Assembly (NCBI GenBank): GCA_002238855.1
Contig: MPND01000004.1
Location: 1-64,000 of the forward strand
Source: SAR202 cluster bacterium bin90
GTDB lineage: Bacteria > Chloroflexota > Dehalococcoidia > Lucifugimonadales > JADFKI01
Length of the DNA stretch: 64,000 nucleotides
Direction of reading: 5' to 3'
Made by a program: the position numbers and the translations under genes. Each line of letters starts with the position of its first letter. The first letter of the stretch is position 1. Positions 8,093-15,587 of the stretch are shown in pieces. The notes under the pieces were generated by a model, which did no database searches, was not told the DNA's origin, and worked only from the letters and a program-made list of their open reading frames with translations.

Positions 8093-8749
8093 CTACTGAC
8101 GGCTGAACTTGCTGCGCATCTCGGAGGCGACACGCTCGCGTAGCTGGTCGATGTCGCGGCTTAAGACTTCCGCCTCGGATTCAAGTCGGGATGCCGTGTC
8201 GGGCTTTTCGAGCAACTGCTGCTTCTCGGACAGGTCGATTAGCAAGGTTTCAGCGATATAGTACGACAGCGCTGCGGGATTGCGCGAAGTGCGGACTTCG
8301 CTGGTCCAACCGCCTTGCAGTCCGGTAATCAAACTCAGGTACTCGTTGAGTTGCTCGCGGATTGCTTCAGACTGGGGCTGCGCCTCATCGGAATCCGTAT
8401 CTGATAAGACGGACACATCCGCAGTGAGGTATGGGCGATGCTGAGTGATGGTGTTGATTCTGAAGCGGCGCTCTCCCGTAACTGCGACGAAGAAGCGGTC
8501 TCCGCGAATCTCGTTGACCTGCGTGATGTGCGCCACGGTGCCAACGGGATGGGGAATTGCCGGCTGACCGACTTCGTCGCCGGACTTTATTAGCACGATG
8601 CCGAAGCGCGAATCGGAGTCGAGGCAGTCCTGCAGCAGGCGCTTGTAGCGCTCCTCGAATATCTGAAGCGGCAAGGATGCGCCCGGAAACAGCACGGTGT
8701 TAAGCGGGAACAGCGGCAGTGTGCGTCTTTCTGGCAGTTCAGGTGGCAT
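8093..8749 (-). CDS. LON substrate-binding-domain protein (peptidase S16 N-terminal domain only)
   Basis: 218 residues corresponding to the N-terminal domain of Lon protease without ATPase or peptidase parts. The start LPLFPLNTVLFPGASLPLQIFEERY is the family signature, followed by RFGIVLIKSG and GTVAHITQV. The C-terminal ~60 residues are helical and charged. Such stand-alone proteins are widespread and poorly understood; a role in substrate recognition or chaperoning is an inference from the domain. It is divergent from the FIST gene. Confidence 0.9.
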   Translation of the reverse strand: MPPELPERRTLPLFPLNTVLFPGASLPLQIFEERYKRLLQDCLDSDSRFGIVLIKSGDEVGQPAIPHPVGTVAHITQVNEIRGDRFFVAVTGERRFRINTITQHRPYLTADVSVLSDTDSDEAQPQSEAIREQLNEYLSLITGLQGGWTSEVRTSRNPAALSYYIAETLLIDLSEKQQLLEKPDTASRLESEAEVLSRDIDQLRERVASEMRSKFSRQ

Positions 8750-8895
8750 CGACTAGAGTATAAACGGAACGCTGGCAGTGAACAAGTGAGGGAACTTATC
8801 GCGTGCTTGTCTGCTAGAATAGCCGTATTCTCGATATACCAACGATCAGAGGATGCAGGGGCGATACAGTTCGTCGGGATGCAGGAAGGAACGCT

Positions 8896-10089
8896 ATGAA
8901 GTGGAGTTCAGCTATATCGGAGGGAACGACGCTTGCCGACGCGTTCGATGAGTGTGCTGGGAAACTGGAGGACGGACTGGGCGAATTAACGCCCGATCTG
9001 GTCGCTGCGTTCGTGTCGCCGCACTATGCGCCGGACTATGAGACGCTGACAATGCTTGCGGCGGAAAGATTCGGCACTGCCCTGCTTGTGGGTTGCAGCG
9101 GGGGCGGCGTGATTGGTGCGGCGACGGAGGTGGAGAACAGGCCCGGTCTGGCTCTGACGGCTGCGTGTCTGCCTGGTGTGAAGCTAACGCCGTTCCATAT
9201 CCAATACGGCGCGCTGCCGGACGGGGACGCGCCGCCTGACGAGTGGGGCTCGCTTGTGAGCACGCCTGTCGGCTCTGAAGTGGACTTTCTCATTCTTGCC
9301 GATCCGTTCAGCATGCAGGGCGAGCAGCTGCTGATGGGGCTGGACTACGCATTTCCGCGCAGCGCCAAGATTGGCGGCCTGGCAAGCGGAGCGCACCAGG
9401 AGGGCGGCAACGCGCTGTTTCTGGGGGCTGAAATGCATAGAGACGGCGTTGTCGGGGTAGCGTTCGAGGGGGATGTGCAGATAGACACTGTGGTGGCGCA
9501 GGGCTGCCGTCCTATTGGGGAGCCGATGCACATTACATCGTCCCGGCGCAATATCCTGCTGGAAGTTGACCGGCGAACGCCGTTCGAAGTGCTCAAAGAG
9601 ATATTCATGACTCTGGACGAGCGAGACCGAGAACTGGCGCAGCACTCGCTGTTCCTCGGCGTGGTGATGGATGAACTGAACGACAATCCGCGCCTTGGTG
9701 ACTTCCTGATCCGCAACATAGTGGGAGTGGACGCGCAGCGTGGTGCGCTTGCCGTGGGCGAGATGCTGAAAGAGGGACAGACAGTGCAGTTTCACCTGCG
9801 CGACGCCCAGACTTCGTCGCAAGACCTGAACGCCATGCTGGAGCAATATGTTTCAGGTCTGCCGGACGGCGGGCAGTCCGAGGCGGGGGCGCTGCTGTTC
9901 CAGTGCCTTGGCCGAGGCGAGTATCTATACGGCAGACCGGACCATGACACAGGCATGTTCACGGATATGGTGGGTGCGGTACCGTTGACAGGCTTCTTCT
10001 GCAACGGCGAGATCGGGCAGGTCGGAGAGGCGACTTTTCTGCACGGGTACACGAGCTCGTTCGGGATATTCCGCCCTAAGAGTGACTAG
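8896..10089 (+). CDS. FIST N- and C-domain sensory protein
   Basis: 397 residues with a FIST_N half (about 25-210: DLVAAFVSPHYAPDYETL.., LLVGCSGGGVIGAATEVE) and a FIST_C half (about 215-390, ending GFFCNGEIGQVGEATFLHGYTSSFGIFRP). FIST domains are thought to bind small ligands, perhaps amino acids, and usually accompany signalling domains; here the protein stands alone. GGAAGGAA precedes the ATG. Its stop shares a CTAG with the stop of the convergent amidohydrolase gene, so the two genes overlap by four bases with no terminator between them. Confidence 0.9.
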   Translation: MKWSSAISEGTTLADAFDECAGKLEDGLGELTPDLVAAFVSPHYAPDYETLTMLAAERFGTALLVGCSGGGVIGAATEVENRPGLALTAACLPGVKLTPFHIQYGALPDGDAPPDEWGSLVSTPVGSEVDFLILADPFSMQGEQLLMGLDYAFPRSAKIGGLASGAHQEGGNALFLGAEMHRDGVVGVAFEGDVQIDTVVAQGCRPIGEPMHITSSRRNILLEVDRRTPFEVLKEIFMTLDERDRELAQHSLFLGVVMDELNDNPRLGDFLIRNIVGVDAQRGALAVGEMLKEGQTVQFHLRDAQTSSQDLNAMLEQYVSGLPDGGQSEAGALLFQCLGRGEYLYGRPDHDTGMFTDMVGAVPLTGFFCNGEIGQVGEATFLHGYTSSFGIFRPKSD

Positions 10090-10925
10090 ATACCCAGAAG
10101 CCGTGCGGCGTTTCCGCCCAGCAAAGCTTCGCGTTCCTGCAGCGTGAGCGAAGACGCCGCGAGTTCGTCGAGCAGGCGGCGCGGTCGAATGAGGGCGTAG
10201 TCGCTGCCGAGTAGTAACTTTTCAGCGCCAACCAGCCCTGACATTGCCGAATACACCTGCGGAGTGTAGAGGAATGGTGACGCCGCGCTGTCGAAATATA
10301 CATTGCGTAGCGCGTCGGCTACTTCCGGCATCAGGGCGTAGAATGGCAGCCCGCCGCCCCAGTGAGCGCAGACGATAGTCGCTTCCGGGAAGTTGCTGAT
10401 GAATTGCATCAGGACTTGCGGTGTGACGCTACCCTTGCCGGTATAAGGGTGGCCGACAGGCTCCGATGAATGCGTGGTGACTATCAGGCTGCGCTCCTCT
10501 GCGACCGTCATCAAGCCTGCCATCGTGCCCTTGTCAGCGAGGTCGAATTCTTGCGTGTCGGGGTGTAACTCTCCGATGCCGCGCAGACCGGATTCGGCGC
10601 AGCGCTCCGCTTCGCGTGCCGCTCTGTCGCCCCACGCGGGGTTGATGCCCGCAAAGCCGACGATTCGCCCCTGAGAGCCCCGCACTGCTTCAATGATGTA
10701 GTCGTTTGCCTCGCGTGCCGTGTCGTAGTCGGACCAGCCTATGCCCATCGCGACGGATGTATCAACGCCGTCCTCGTCCATCACCACTATCAGGTTTTCG
10801 GCGGTTGCCATCCGCGCCCTGGGGTCGGAGTAGAGCACGCCAAAAGTCCTATCTCGCTCCAGATAGCGTTCACGGTTCTCGCGCATCTGCGGCGGGAAGA
10901 TGTGGGTATGGAAGTCGATGATCAT
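10086..10925 (-). CDS. Amidohydrolase-2 family metal-dependent hydrolase/decarboxylase
   Basis: 279 residues from the ATG at 10925, a TIM-barrel amidohydrolase of the ACMSD-like group. The metal site is readable: HTH at residues 6-8 (IDFHTHIFPP), VTTHSSEP, IVCAHWGGG and the late aspartate in LLLGSDYALI. Members hydrolyse or decarboxylate small cyclic or aromatic acids; the substrate is unknown. No clear Shine-Dalgarno sequence precedes this ATG. An in-frame upstream ATG at 10955 adds ten residues that are not family-like. Confidence 0.8.
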   Translation of the reverse strand: MIIDFHTHIFPPQMRENRERYLERDRTFGVLYSDPRARMATAENLIVVMDEDGVDTSVAMGIGWSDYDTAREANDYIIEAVRGSQGRIVGFAGINPAWGDRAAREAERCAESGLRGIGELHPDTQEFDLADKGTMAGLMTVAEERSLIVTTHSSEPVGHPYTGKGSVTPQVLMQFISNFPEATIVCAHWGGGLPFYALMPEVADALRNVYFDSAASPFLYTPQVYSAMSGLVGAEKLLLGSDYALIRPRRLLDELAASSLTLQEREALLGGNAARLLGI

Positions 10926-10992
10926 TGCGAGACTAGGGAGTGGGGCTATGTGCAAGTGGGACTATCGGGAAGGCGTGAAAGGGATTGCAGGA

Positions 10993-12282
10993 CTACTGAA
11001 TCCTGCGGAAGTGCGGGTATGTGAAGGCGAATACGATGGTTAGTGTCGTCAGGATGAGACCGCTTATGCTGAGCGCCTGCCCAGTGCCGATCACCTCCGC
11101 GAACTCGCCGAATGGTATCGCGCCGATGGGCATCAGCCCGAATGTCATCATGAACAGGCTCATGACGCGCCCGCGCTTCTCAGGGTCGGCGTAAATCTGC
11201 GACAGGGTCATGTTCAGCGACATGTAGAGTGAGCTGAGCAGGCCGTTGATGACTAGGAAGAATATCGCGGACACGAACTCCGCGGACATAGCGACGCCCA
11301 CGACGGATACACCCCACACCACGCTGATGACAATCAGAATCATGCCGCGATTGCCGAGGTTTCGCATAGACGCTAGCCCCAGCGTTCCTATCAGTGCGCC
11401 TATGCCCATAACAGCCATCAGGTAGCCGAGATCGAAGGAGGTGACGTTGAGCTGCTCTCGCGCCCACGCGGGCATGAGGGCGAAGAGCGTGAAGCCGAAC
11501 AACGCCGGCAGGAACGCCATGATGATAAGGCCCCTCAATGTCTTATCGCCCAGTGCGTATTGCAGCCCCTCTTTGATGTCGCCGGTTACGCTCTTGGGCG
11601 CCCCGCCTCTCTGCACTCCTGTGGTCTTGATGCGAAGAACGGAGAGGCCGGAGAGGACATACACGATTGATACGATATAGAAGACCAAGGCTGTGCTGAA
11701 GAAGGCGATGAGAATGCCCGCGACCGCAGGTCCCGCCGCGCGCGTGAGATTCATTGACGCGTTGTTCAGCGCGACGGCGTTCATCACGCGGTCTCGCGGC
11801 ACAATTTCGGAGATTATTGCCTGGCGGCTCGGCATGTTGAGCGCGAACATCGACCCGTTCAGCACGCCAAGCGCCATCAGTGCGCCAAGCCATATTGTGC
11901 CGGTGGCGTCCATCATGCCAACGACGAGCGTGAGGGCGGCGTTGCCTAACTGGCTGCCGAATATGAGGTATTTCTTTGGCACCCTGTCGGATAGCGCGCC
12001 GCCGAAAAGCGAAACTATGGCCATTGGCGCGGCAAATGACACCATTGCCCATGTGAGCGCGGACGGAGAGTCGTTCTCCAGCCGCAGCACCAGCCAGCCG
12101 CGCGTTATCATCTGCATGTTCATCGCAGTGAACGATGCGAACGAACCGAGCCATATCCAGCGAAAGTCAGCGAGAAGCAGTACCTCAAAGATTGGAGACT
12201 GCTTGAGTCTTGCCGCAAGGGGTAGGGCGGGAGCCGGTGCGACTGCCGAAGTCGCCGGCGTCCTCAGTGTACTCTGTGCCAA
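10993..12282 (-). CDS. MFS transporter, EntS/MFS_3-type exporter
   Basis: 429 residues with about twelve hydrophobic segments beginning near residue 40. MFS signatures are GGALSDRVPKKYLI (loop 2-3) and the second-half equivalent around YADPEKRGRVMSLFMMTFGLMPIG, which is typical of the EntS-like MFS_3 group. The first 30 residues are Ala/Pro-rich and cytoplasmic. It probably exports a small molecule by proton antiport. It is the first of two consecutive minus-strand MFS genes of different subfamilies. Confidence 0.9.
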   Translation of the reverse strand: MAQSTLRTPATSAVAPAPALPLAARLKQSPIFEVLLLADFRWIWLGSFASFTAMNMQMITRGWLVLRLENDSPSALTWAMVSFAAPMAIVSLFGGALSDRVPKKYLIFGSQLGNAALTLVVGMMDATGTIWLGALMALGVLNGSMFALNMPSRQAIISEIVPRDRVMNAVALNNASMNLTRAAGPAVAGILIAFFSTALVFYIVSIVYVLSGLSVLRIKTTGVQRGGAPKSVTGDIKEGLQYALGDKTLRGLIIMAFLPALFGFTLFALMPAWAREQLNVTSFDLGYLMAVMGIGALIGTLGLASMRNLGNRGMILIVISVVWGVSVVGVAMSAEFVSAIFFLVINGLLSSLYMSLNMTLSQIYADPEKRGRVMSLFMMTFGLMPIGAIPFGEFAEVIGTGQALSISGLILTTLTIVFAFTYPHFRRIQ

Positions 12283-12421
12283 ATTCGGTCCTTAGCGATG
12301 CGGCAGGCGTGCGCTGGTCTGCCGCTGCATGTTGTCTATTCTGACGATAGCATTGCGTTCCTATGCCGTCAATCGTTCCGCTTAGTGTCGTCTATCGGAA
12401 TGAGCCCCAGGGCAGGAATGC

Positions 12422-13921
12422 CTATGAGGTTACTCTTTCTGTTTGAGGTTGTGATTCGCTAATTCCGGTTGGCTGTTCGCGTTGGGAGTCGGTCTTGAAA
12501 ATAGAGGCTATCGCTCCAATGACTTGCAGCGCGGCCATAATGAGAAATGCCGTCTTGAGTCCGCTCAGGAATGACTCAAGCAAGCCTGAGCCGGGGCCGG
12601 CATCCAGAACGGCGTCGATCTTGACCTCGTAGCCGCTGCTGATCATCACGGCAGTGACGATGGATGCGGCGATTGCCGTCCCGGTGACATTGCCGGAGTT
12701 GCGCGAAAGGTTCACGAATGCCGCGACGACGCCGTGTCTCCTGGAGTCCGCCGCGCTGAATATGGACGCGGAGTTGGGAGACTGGAACAGGCCTGAGCCG
12801 ATGCTCTGGACCAGTATCCCCACAAGAGCCACGACTATCGAGGATGTCGAGGTGAGAGTGGCAAGGATTAGCAAGCCGACTGCTGAGAGAAGAAGGCCGA
12901 TTATGTTGAATGGCTTCCAGCCGTAGCGGTCGGAGAGGCGTCCGCTGAGTGGGCCCATGACTATCCTGCTGGCGGCGTTGGGAAGCAGCGCGAAGCCGAC
13001 GAGCGCCGGAGTGTAGCCGAGCGCGGCCTGAAGGTAGAAGGGCAAGAGGAAGCGTGAAGAGGTTATGCCGAGGAAGGACATGAAGTTTGTGCCGATTCCG
13101 ATGCTGAAGACCTTGCTCCTGAACAGACTCATGTCGAGCATGGGCGACGGAGAGCGAAGTTCCCACCTGACGAATGCCACGAGGAAGACAACGAAGCCGA
13201 TGAAGCCAAGAATTATCGGTGGAGAAGTCCATCCCATGCGAGAGCCGTTGGACACGGCAAGCAGGAAGGTCAGCAGGACGGCGGTGGAGAGCGCGGCTCC
13301 TCCGTAGTCGTAGCGGGAGCTTCGGGTGTCGTGCCGGAATGCCTCGCTCCTGACTATCAGCAGGACGACGATTATCGTCGCTAGTCCCATGAAGATGTTG
13401 ATGTAGAAGAGCCAGCGCCAGTCGAGCGCCGTAATGAGGAAGCCGCCGGCGATGGGTCCCAGGACGCCGCCCGTTCCCACGACGCTTGCGTGGGAGCCGA
13501 TGCCTTTGCCGCGCTCTGAGGCTGGGAAGACAGAGGTTACCATCGCCATGCCGGTGCCCTGCGTCATTGCGGCGCCGAGTCCCTGCAAAGCCTTGGCGCC
13601 TATCAGAGCTATGATGCTGCCGGAAGTTGCGGCGAAAACCGCGGCTATGATGAAGATGACGAGACCTGCGAGGAATATGCGCTTCCTGCCCACAATGTCG
13701 GAGAGCCTGCCCATTGGCAGCAGGAGCGCGCTTATCGTCAGGCCCTCAGCAATGACCACCCACTGGACGGTGGCGAGGTCGGCGTCGAAGTACTGGGCGA
13801 TTGTGGGGAGCGCAACGGACATTCCGCCGTGGTTGATGACGGAGGTCAGTGTTCCGAGCGCAACGGCGGCGAAGACCCACCAGCGATAGACTGGCTTATT
13901 GATTAGACCGGAAGCGAGCAA
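12422..13921 (-). CDS. MFS transporter, DHA2 (EmrB/QacA) family multidrug exporter
   Basis: 499 residues, consistent with the 14-helix DHA2 family. Features include ..QWVVIAEGLTISALLLPMGRLSDIVGRKRIF (motif A region), LGPIAGGFLITALDWRWLFYINI (motif C, the antiporter motif) and QSIGSGLFQSPNSASIFSAADSRRHGVVAAF in the second half. It likely pumps toxic compounds or metabolites outward with proton exchange. The start is a TTG at 13921; the next Met is inside helix 1, so the TTG is favoured. The upstream region holds an inverted repeat shared with the divergent glycosylase gene. Confidence 0.9.
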   Translation of the reverse strand: MLASGLINKPVYRWWVFAAVALGTLTSVINHGGMSVALPTIAQYFDADLATVQWVVIAEGLTISALLLPMGRLSDIVGRKRIFLAGLVIFIIAAVFAATSGSIIALIGAKALQGLGAAMTQGTGMAMVTSVFPASERGKGIGSHASVVGTGGVLGPIAGGFLITALDWRWLFYINIFMGLATIIVVLLIVRSEAFRHDTRSSRYDYGGAALSTAVLLTFLLAVSNGSRMGWTSPPIILGFIGFVVFLVAFVRWELRSPSPMLDMSLFRSKVFSIGIGTNFMSFLGITSSRFLLPFYLQAALGYTPALVGFALLPNAASRIVMGPLSGRLSDRYGWKPFNIIGLLLSAVGLLILATLTSTSSIVVALVGILVQSIGSGLFQSPNSASIFSAADSRRHGVVAAFVNLSRNSGNVTGTAIAASIVTAVMISSGYEVKIDAVLDAGPGSGLLESFLSGLKTAFLIMAALQVIGAIASIFKTDSQREQPTGISESQPQTERVTS

Positions 13922-13968
13922 GTGTGAAGACTATCCCTTCTCGGGCGCATTGAAGTATCAATAACGCC

Positions 13969-14008
13969 CCCAGAGGCTATTCTAACACGCTTTCCAACTG
14001 CCTCTGGG
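13969..14008. repeat. Perfect inverted repeat in a divergent promoter region
   Basis: Arms CCCAGAGGC (13969-13977) and GCCTCTGGG (14000-14008) are perfect, with a 22-bp gap. It lies between the divergent MFS and glycosylase genes. Neither side has a T-run, so it is not a terminator. A regulator site is possible. Confidence 0.5.
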
Positions 14009-14069
14009 ATTGGAATCTGCATGCATCGCCGAACCTGACATGGGTAGAAATAATCAACGCCTCATACGC

Positions 14070-14078
14070 TGGTATAAT
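14070..14078 (+). promoter_or_regulatory. Extended -10 promoter of the glycosylase gene
   Basis: TGGTATAAT is a perfect TATAAT with an extended TGn element. No good -35 is visible 17 bp upstream. The predicted start is near 14085, about 30 bases before the ATG. Confidence 0.5.
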
Positions 14079-14116
14079 CGCTTGTCAGATGACTATTGCT
14101 TGGGAGAGGTACGGTT

Positions 14117-15067
14117 ATGCTGATTCCGTTCACGGCGCCCTATGACCTGCGTGGCACACTTTGCGGAGGACAGGCTTTCCGCTGGCGCGAGGAGGATGAC
14201 GGCTGGTTCTGTGGCGTGATATTCGGCAATGTCGTCAGGATGCGAAGGGTTGACGAGGGAATAGAGTTCGTGAGCGCGCCGGACGACGAGACTTCGCTCG
14301 CACCACTTGTGAGGGACTACCTTCGGGTGGACGATGACATGGACGAGGTGTATGCGGCACTGAGTGAGGATGAGCATTTGTCGGATGCGGTGAAACAGCA
14401 TCGGGGGCTGCGGGTGCTGCGGCAGGAGCCATGGGAGTGCCTCGTAGGGTTCATCTGCTCTGCGAACAACAATATCCCGCGCATCACGGCGAATGTGGAG
14501 GATATGGCGTTGCACTACGGCAGTTCGCTCCCGGGACATGACCTGCTGGCGTCTGCTAACGGCGATGGAGATGGGTTGCAGGGCTGTGAAAGGAACGTCT
14601 TCCCGACTGCCAGACAGCTTGTTGACGCGGGCGAACAGGCTCTGCGCGACCTGAAGCTGGGGTTTCGCGCGGTGAATGTGATAGCGGCGGCAGAGGGAAT
14701 TGTGGAGGGCGAGGGACCAGACCTGTATTCGCTGAGAGAGGCGGACTACGAGGATGCGCTGGCGGAGTTGGTCAAGCTGCGGGGGATCGCGGACAAGGTG
14801 GCGAACTGCGTGATGCTGTTCTCGCTGGACAAGCCGCAGGCGTTTCCGGTGGATGTGTGGATAGTGAAGGCGATGCGGGACTGGTATCCCGATGCGCCGG
14901 TGCCGCCTGCTCTGAACAGCAACGGCAACAAGACCACGCCTACGGAGAAACACAAGCGGGAAATGCGGGAGTGGGCGCTGGAACGGTACGGGAAGCACGC
15001 GGGATACGCGAACCAGTACATGTTCCATCACAAGCGATGGGTGGACCTGGTGCGAGATTCAGGATAG
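14117..15067 (+). CDS. ogg: OGG1-type 8-oxoguanine DNA glycosylase/AP lyase
   Basis: 316 residues with an OGG N-terminal domain (GGQAFRWREEDDGW.CGVIFGNVVRM) and a HhH-GPD domain. The helix-hairpin-helix reads LVKLRGIADKVANCVMLFSLDKPQAFPVDVWI. It carries Lys227, equivalent to the Schiff-base lysine of human OGG1, and Asp246, the catalytic aspartate. SANNNIPRI is the NNN segment conserved in OGG1. It should remove oxidised guanine opposite C. A bacterial OGG1 rather than MutM is typical of only some lineages. GGGAGAGG stands before the ATG at 14117; an upstream TTG is rejected. Confidence 0.9.
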   Translation: MLIPFTAPYDLRGTLCGGQAFRWREEDDGWFCGVIFGNVVRMRRVDEGIEFVSAPDDETSLAPLVRDYLRVDDDMDEVYAALSEDEHLSDAVKQHRGLRVLRQEPWECLVGFICSANNNIPRITANVEDMALHYGSSLPGHDLLASANGDGDGLQGCERNVFPTARQLVDAGEQALRDLKLGFRAVNVIAAAEGIVEGEGPDLYSLREADYEDALAELVKLRGIADKVANCVMLFSLDKPQAFPVDVWIVKAMRDWYPDAPVPPALNSNGNKTTPTEKHKREMREWALERYGKHAGYANQYMFHHKRWVDLVRDSG

Positions 15068-15103
15068 GTGACTGCGGATGATGTCGGAGAGCCGGCATTC
15101 GGC

Positions 15104-15520
15104 TTATTCTTCCTCGTCTTCTATCGGCAGCTTGTCTTCGGGGATTCCGTATTCCTTTGCCAGCGCGCGCAACTTGGCGTTCGACCGCTTGCGCTCTTCT
15201 TTGATGCCTTCTGCACGGCCTTTTTCCCACCGCTGCCGTTCAAGCATTTTTGCCAGAACCATGATTGCCTCCACGGATACTGCTATGGCGATGGCGTTCA
15301 TTGCGGACCCTATCCCTATGGGACCCGACGCCCTGATGATTTCAAGTGCGGCATAGGCGAATGTGTCATCCACCTGCTGCTGCTGTACAAATGTGTAAAT
15401 CTCGACTGCTATGCCCGGAATGTACTGTACAAGGAATATAGCAAAATACGCCCCAATCGTCTGGGGAGATAATGACCAAATGGCTATTCGTTGTGCGGTT
15501 TCGCCGTGCGCGTTCGACAT
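15104..15520 (-). CDS. Small two-helix membrane protein with charged C-terminal tail
   Basis: 138 residues. Two hydrophobic segments are visible (about 23-46, IGAYFAIFLVQYIPGIAVEIY, and about 63-92, ASGPIGIGSAMNAIAIAVSVEAIMVLAKML). A basic, then acidic helical tail follows (ERQRWEKGRAEGIKEERKRSNAKL..EDEEE). No family was recognised. The tail resembles the RAEGxxEG motif found at the end of Rpn/PD-(D/E)XK transposase-like proteins, but no nuclease domain is present. It is convergent with the glycosylase gene. Confidence 0.6.
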   Translation of the reverse strand: MSNAHGETAQRIAIWSLSPQTIGAYFAIFLVQYIPGIAVEIYTFVQQQQVDDTFAYAALEIIRASGPIGIGSAMNAIAIAVSVEAIMVLAKMLERQRWEKGRAEGIKEERKRSNAKLRALAKEYGIPEDKLPIEDEEE

Positions 15521-15587
15521 AAAGTTCCGAGCCAGTAACCACTTCCCACCATATGACAGTATATCATAGTCGAATAATTATATATTC

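Noticed and set aside
13969-14008. Inverted repeat considered as a bidirectional terminator
   Set aside because: It lies between divergent starts and has no T-run on either side.
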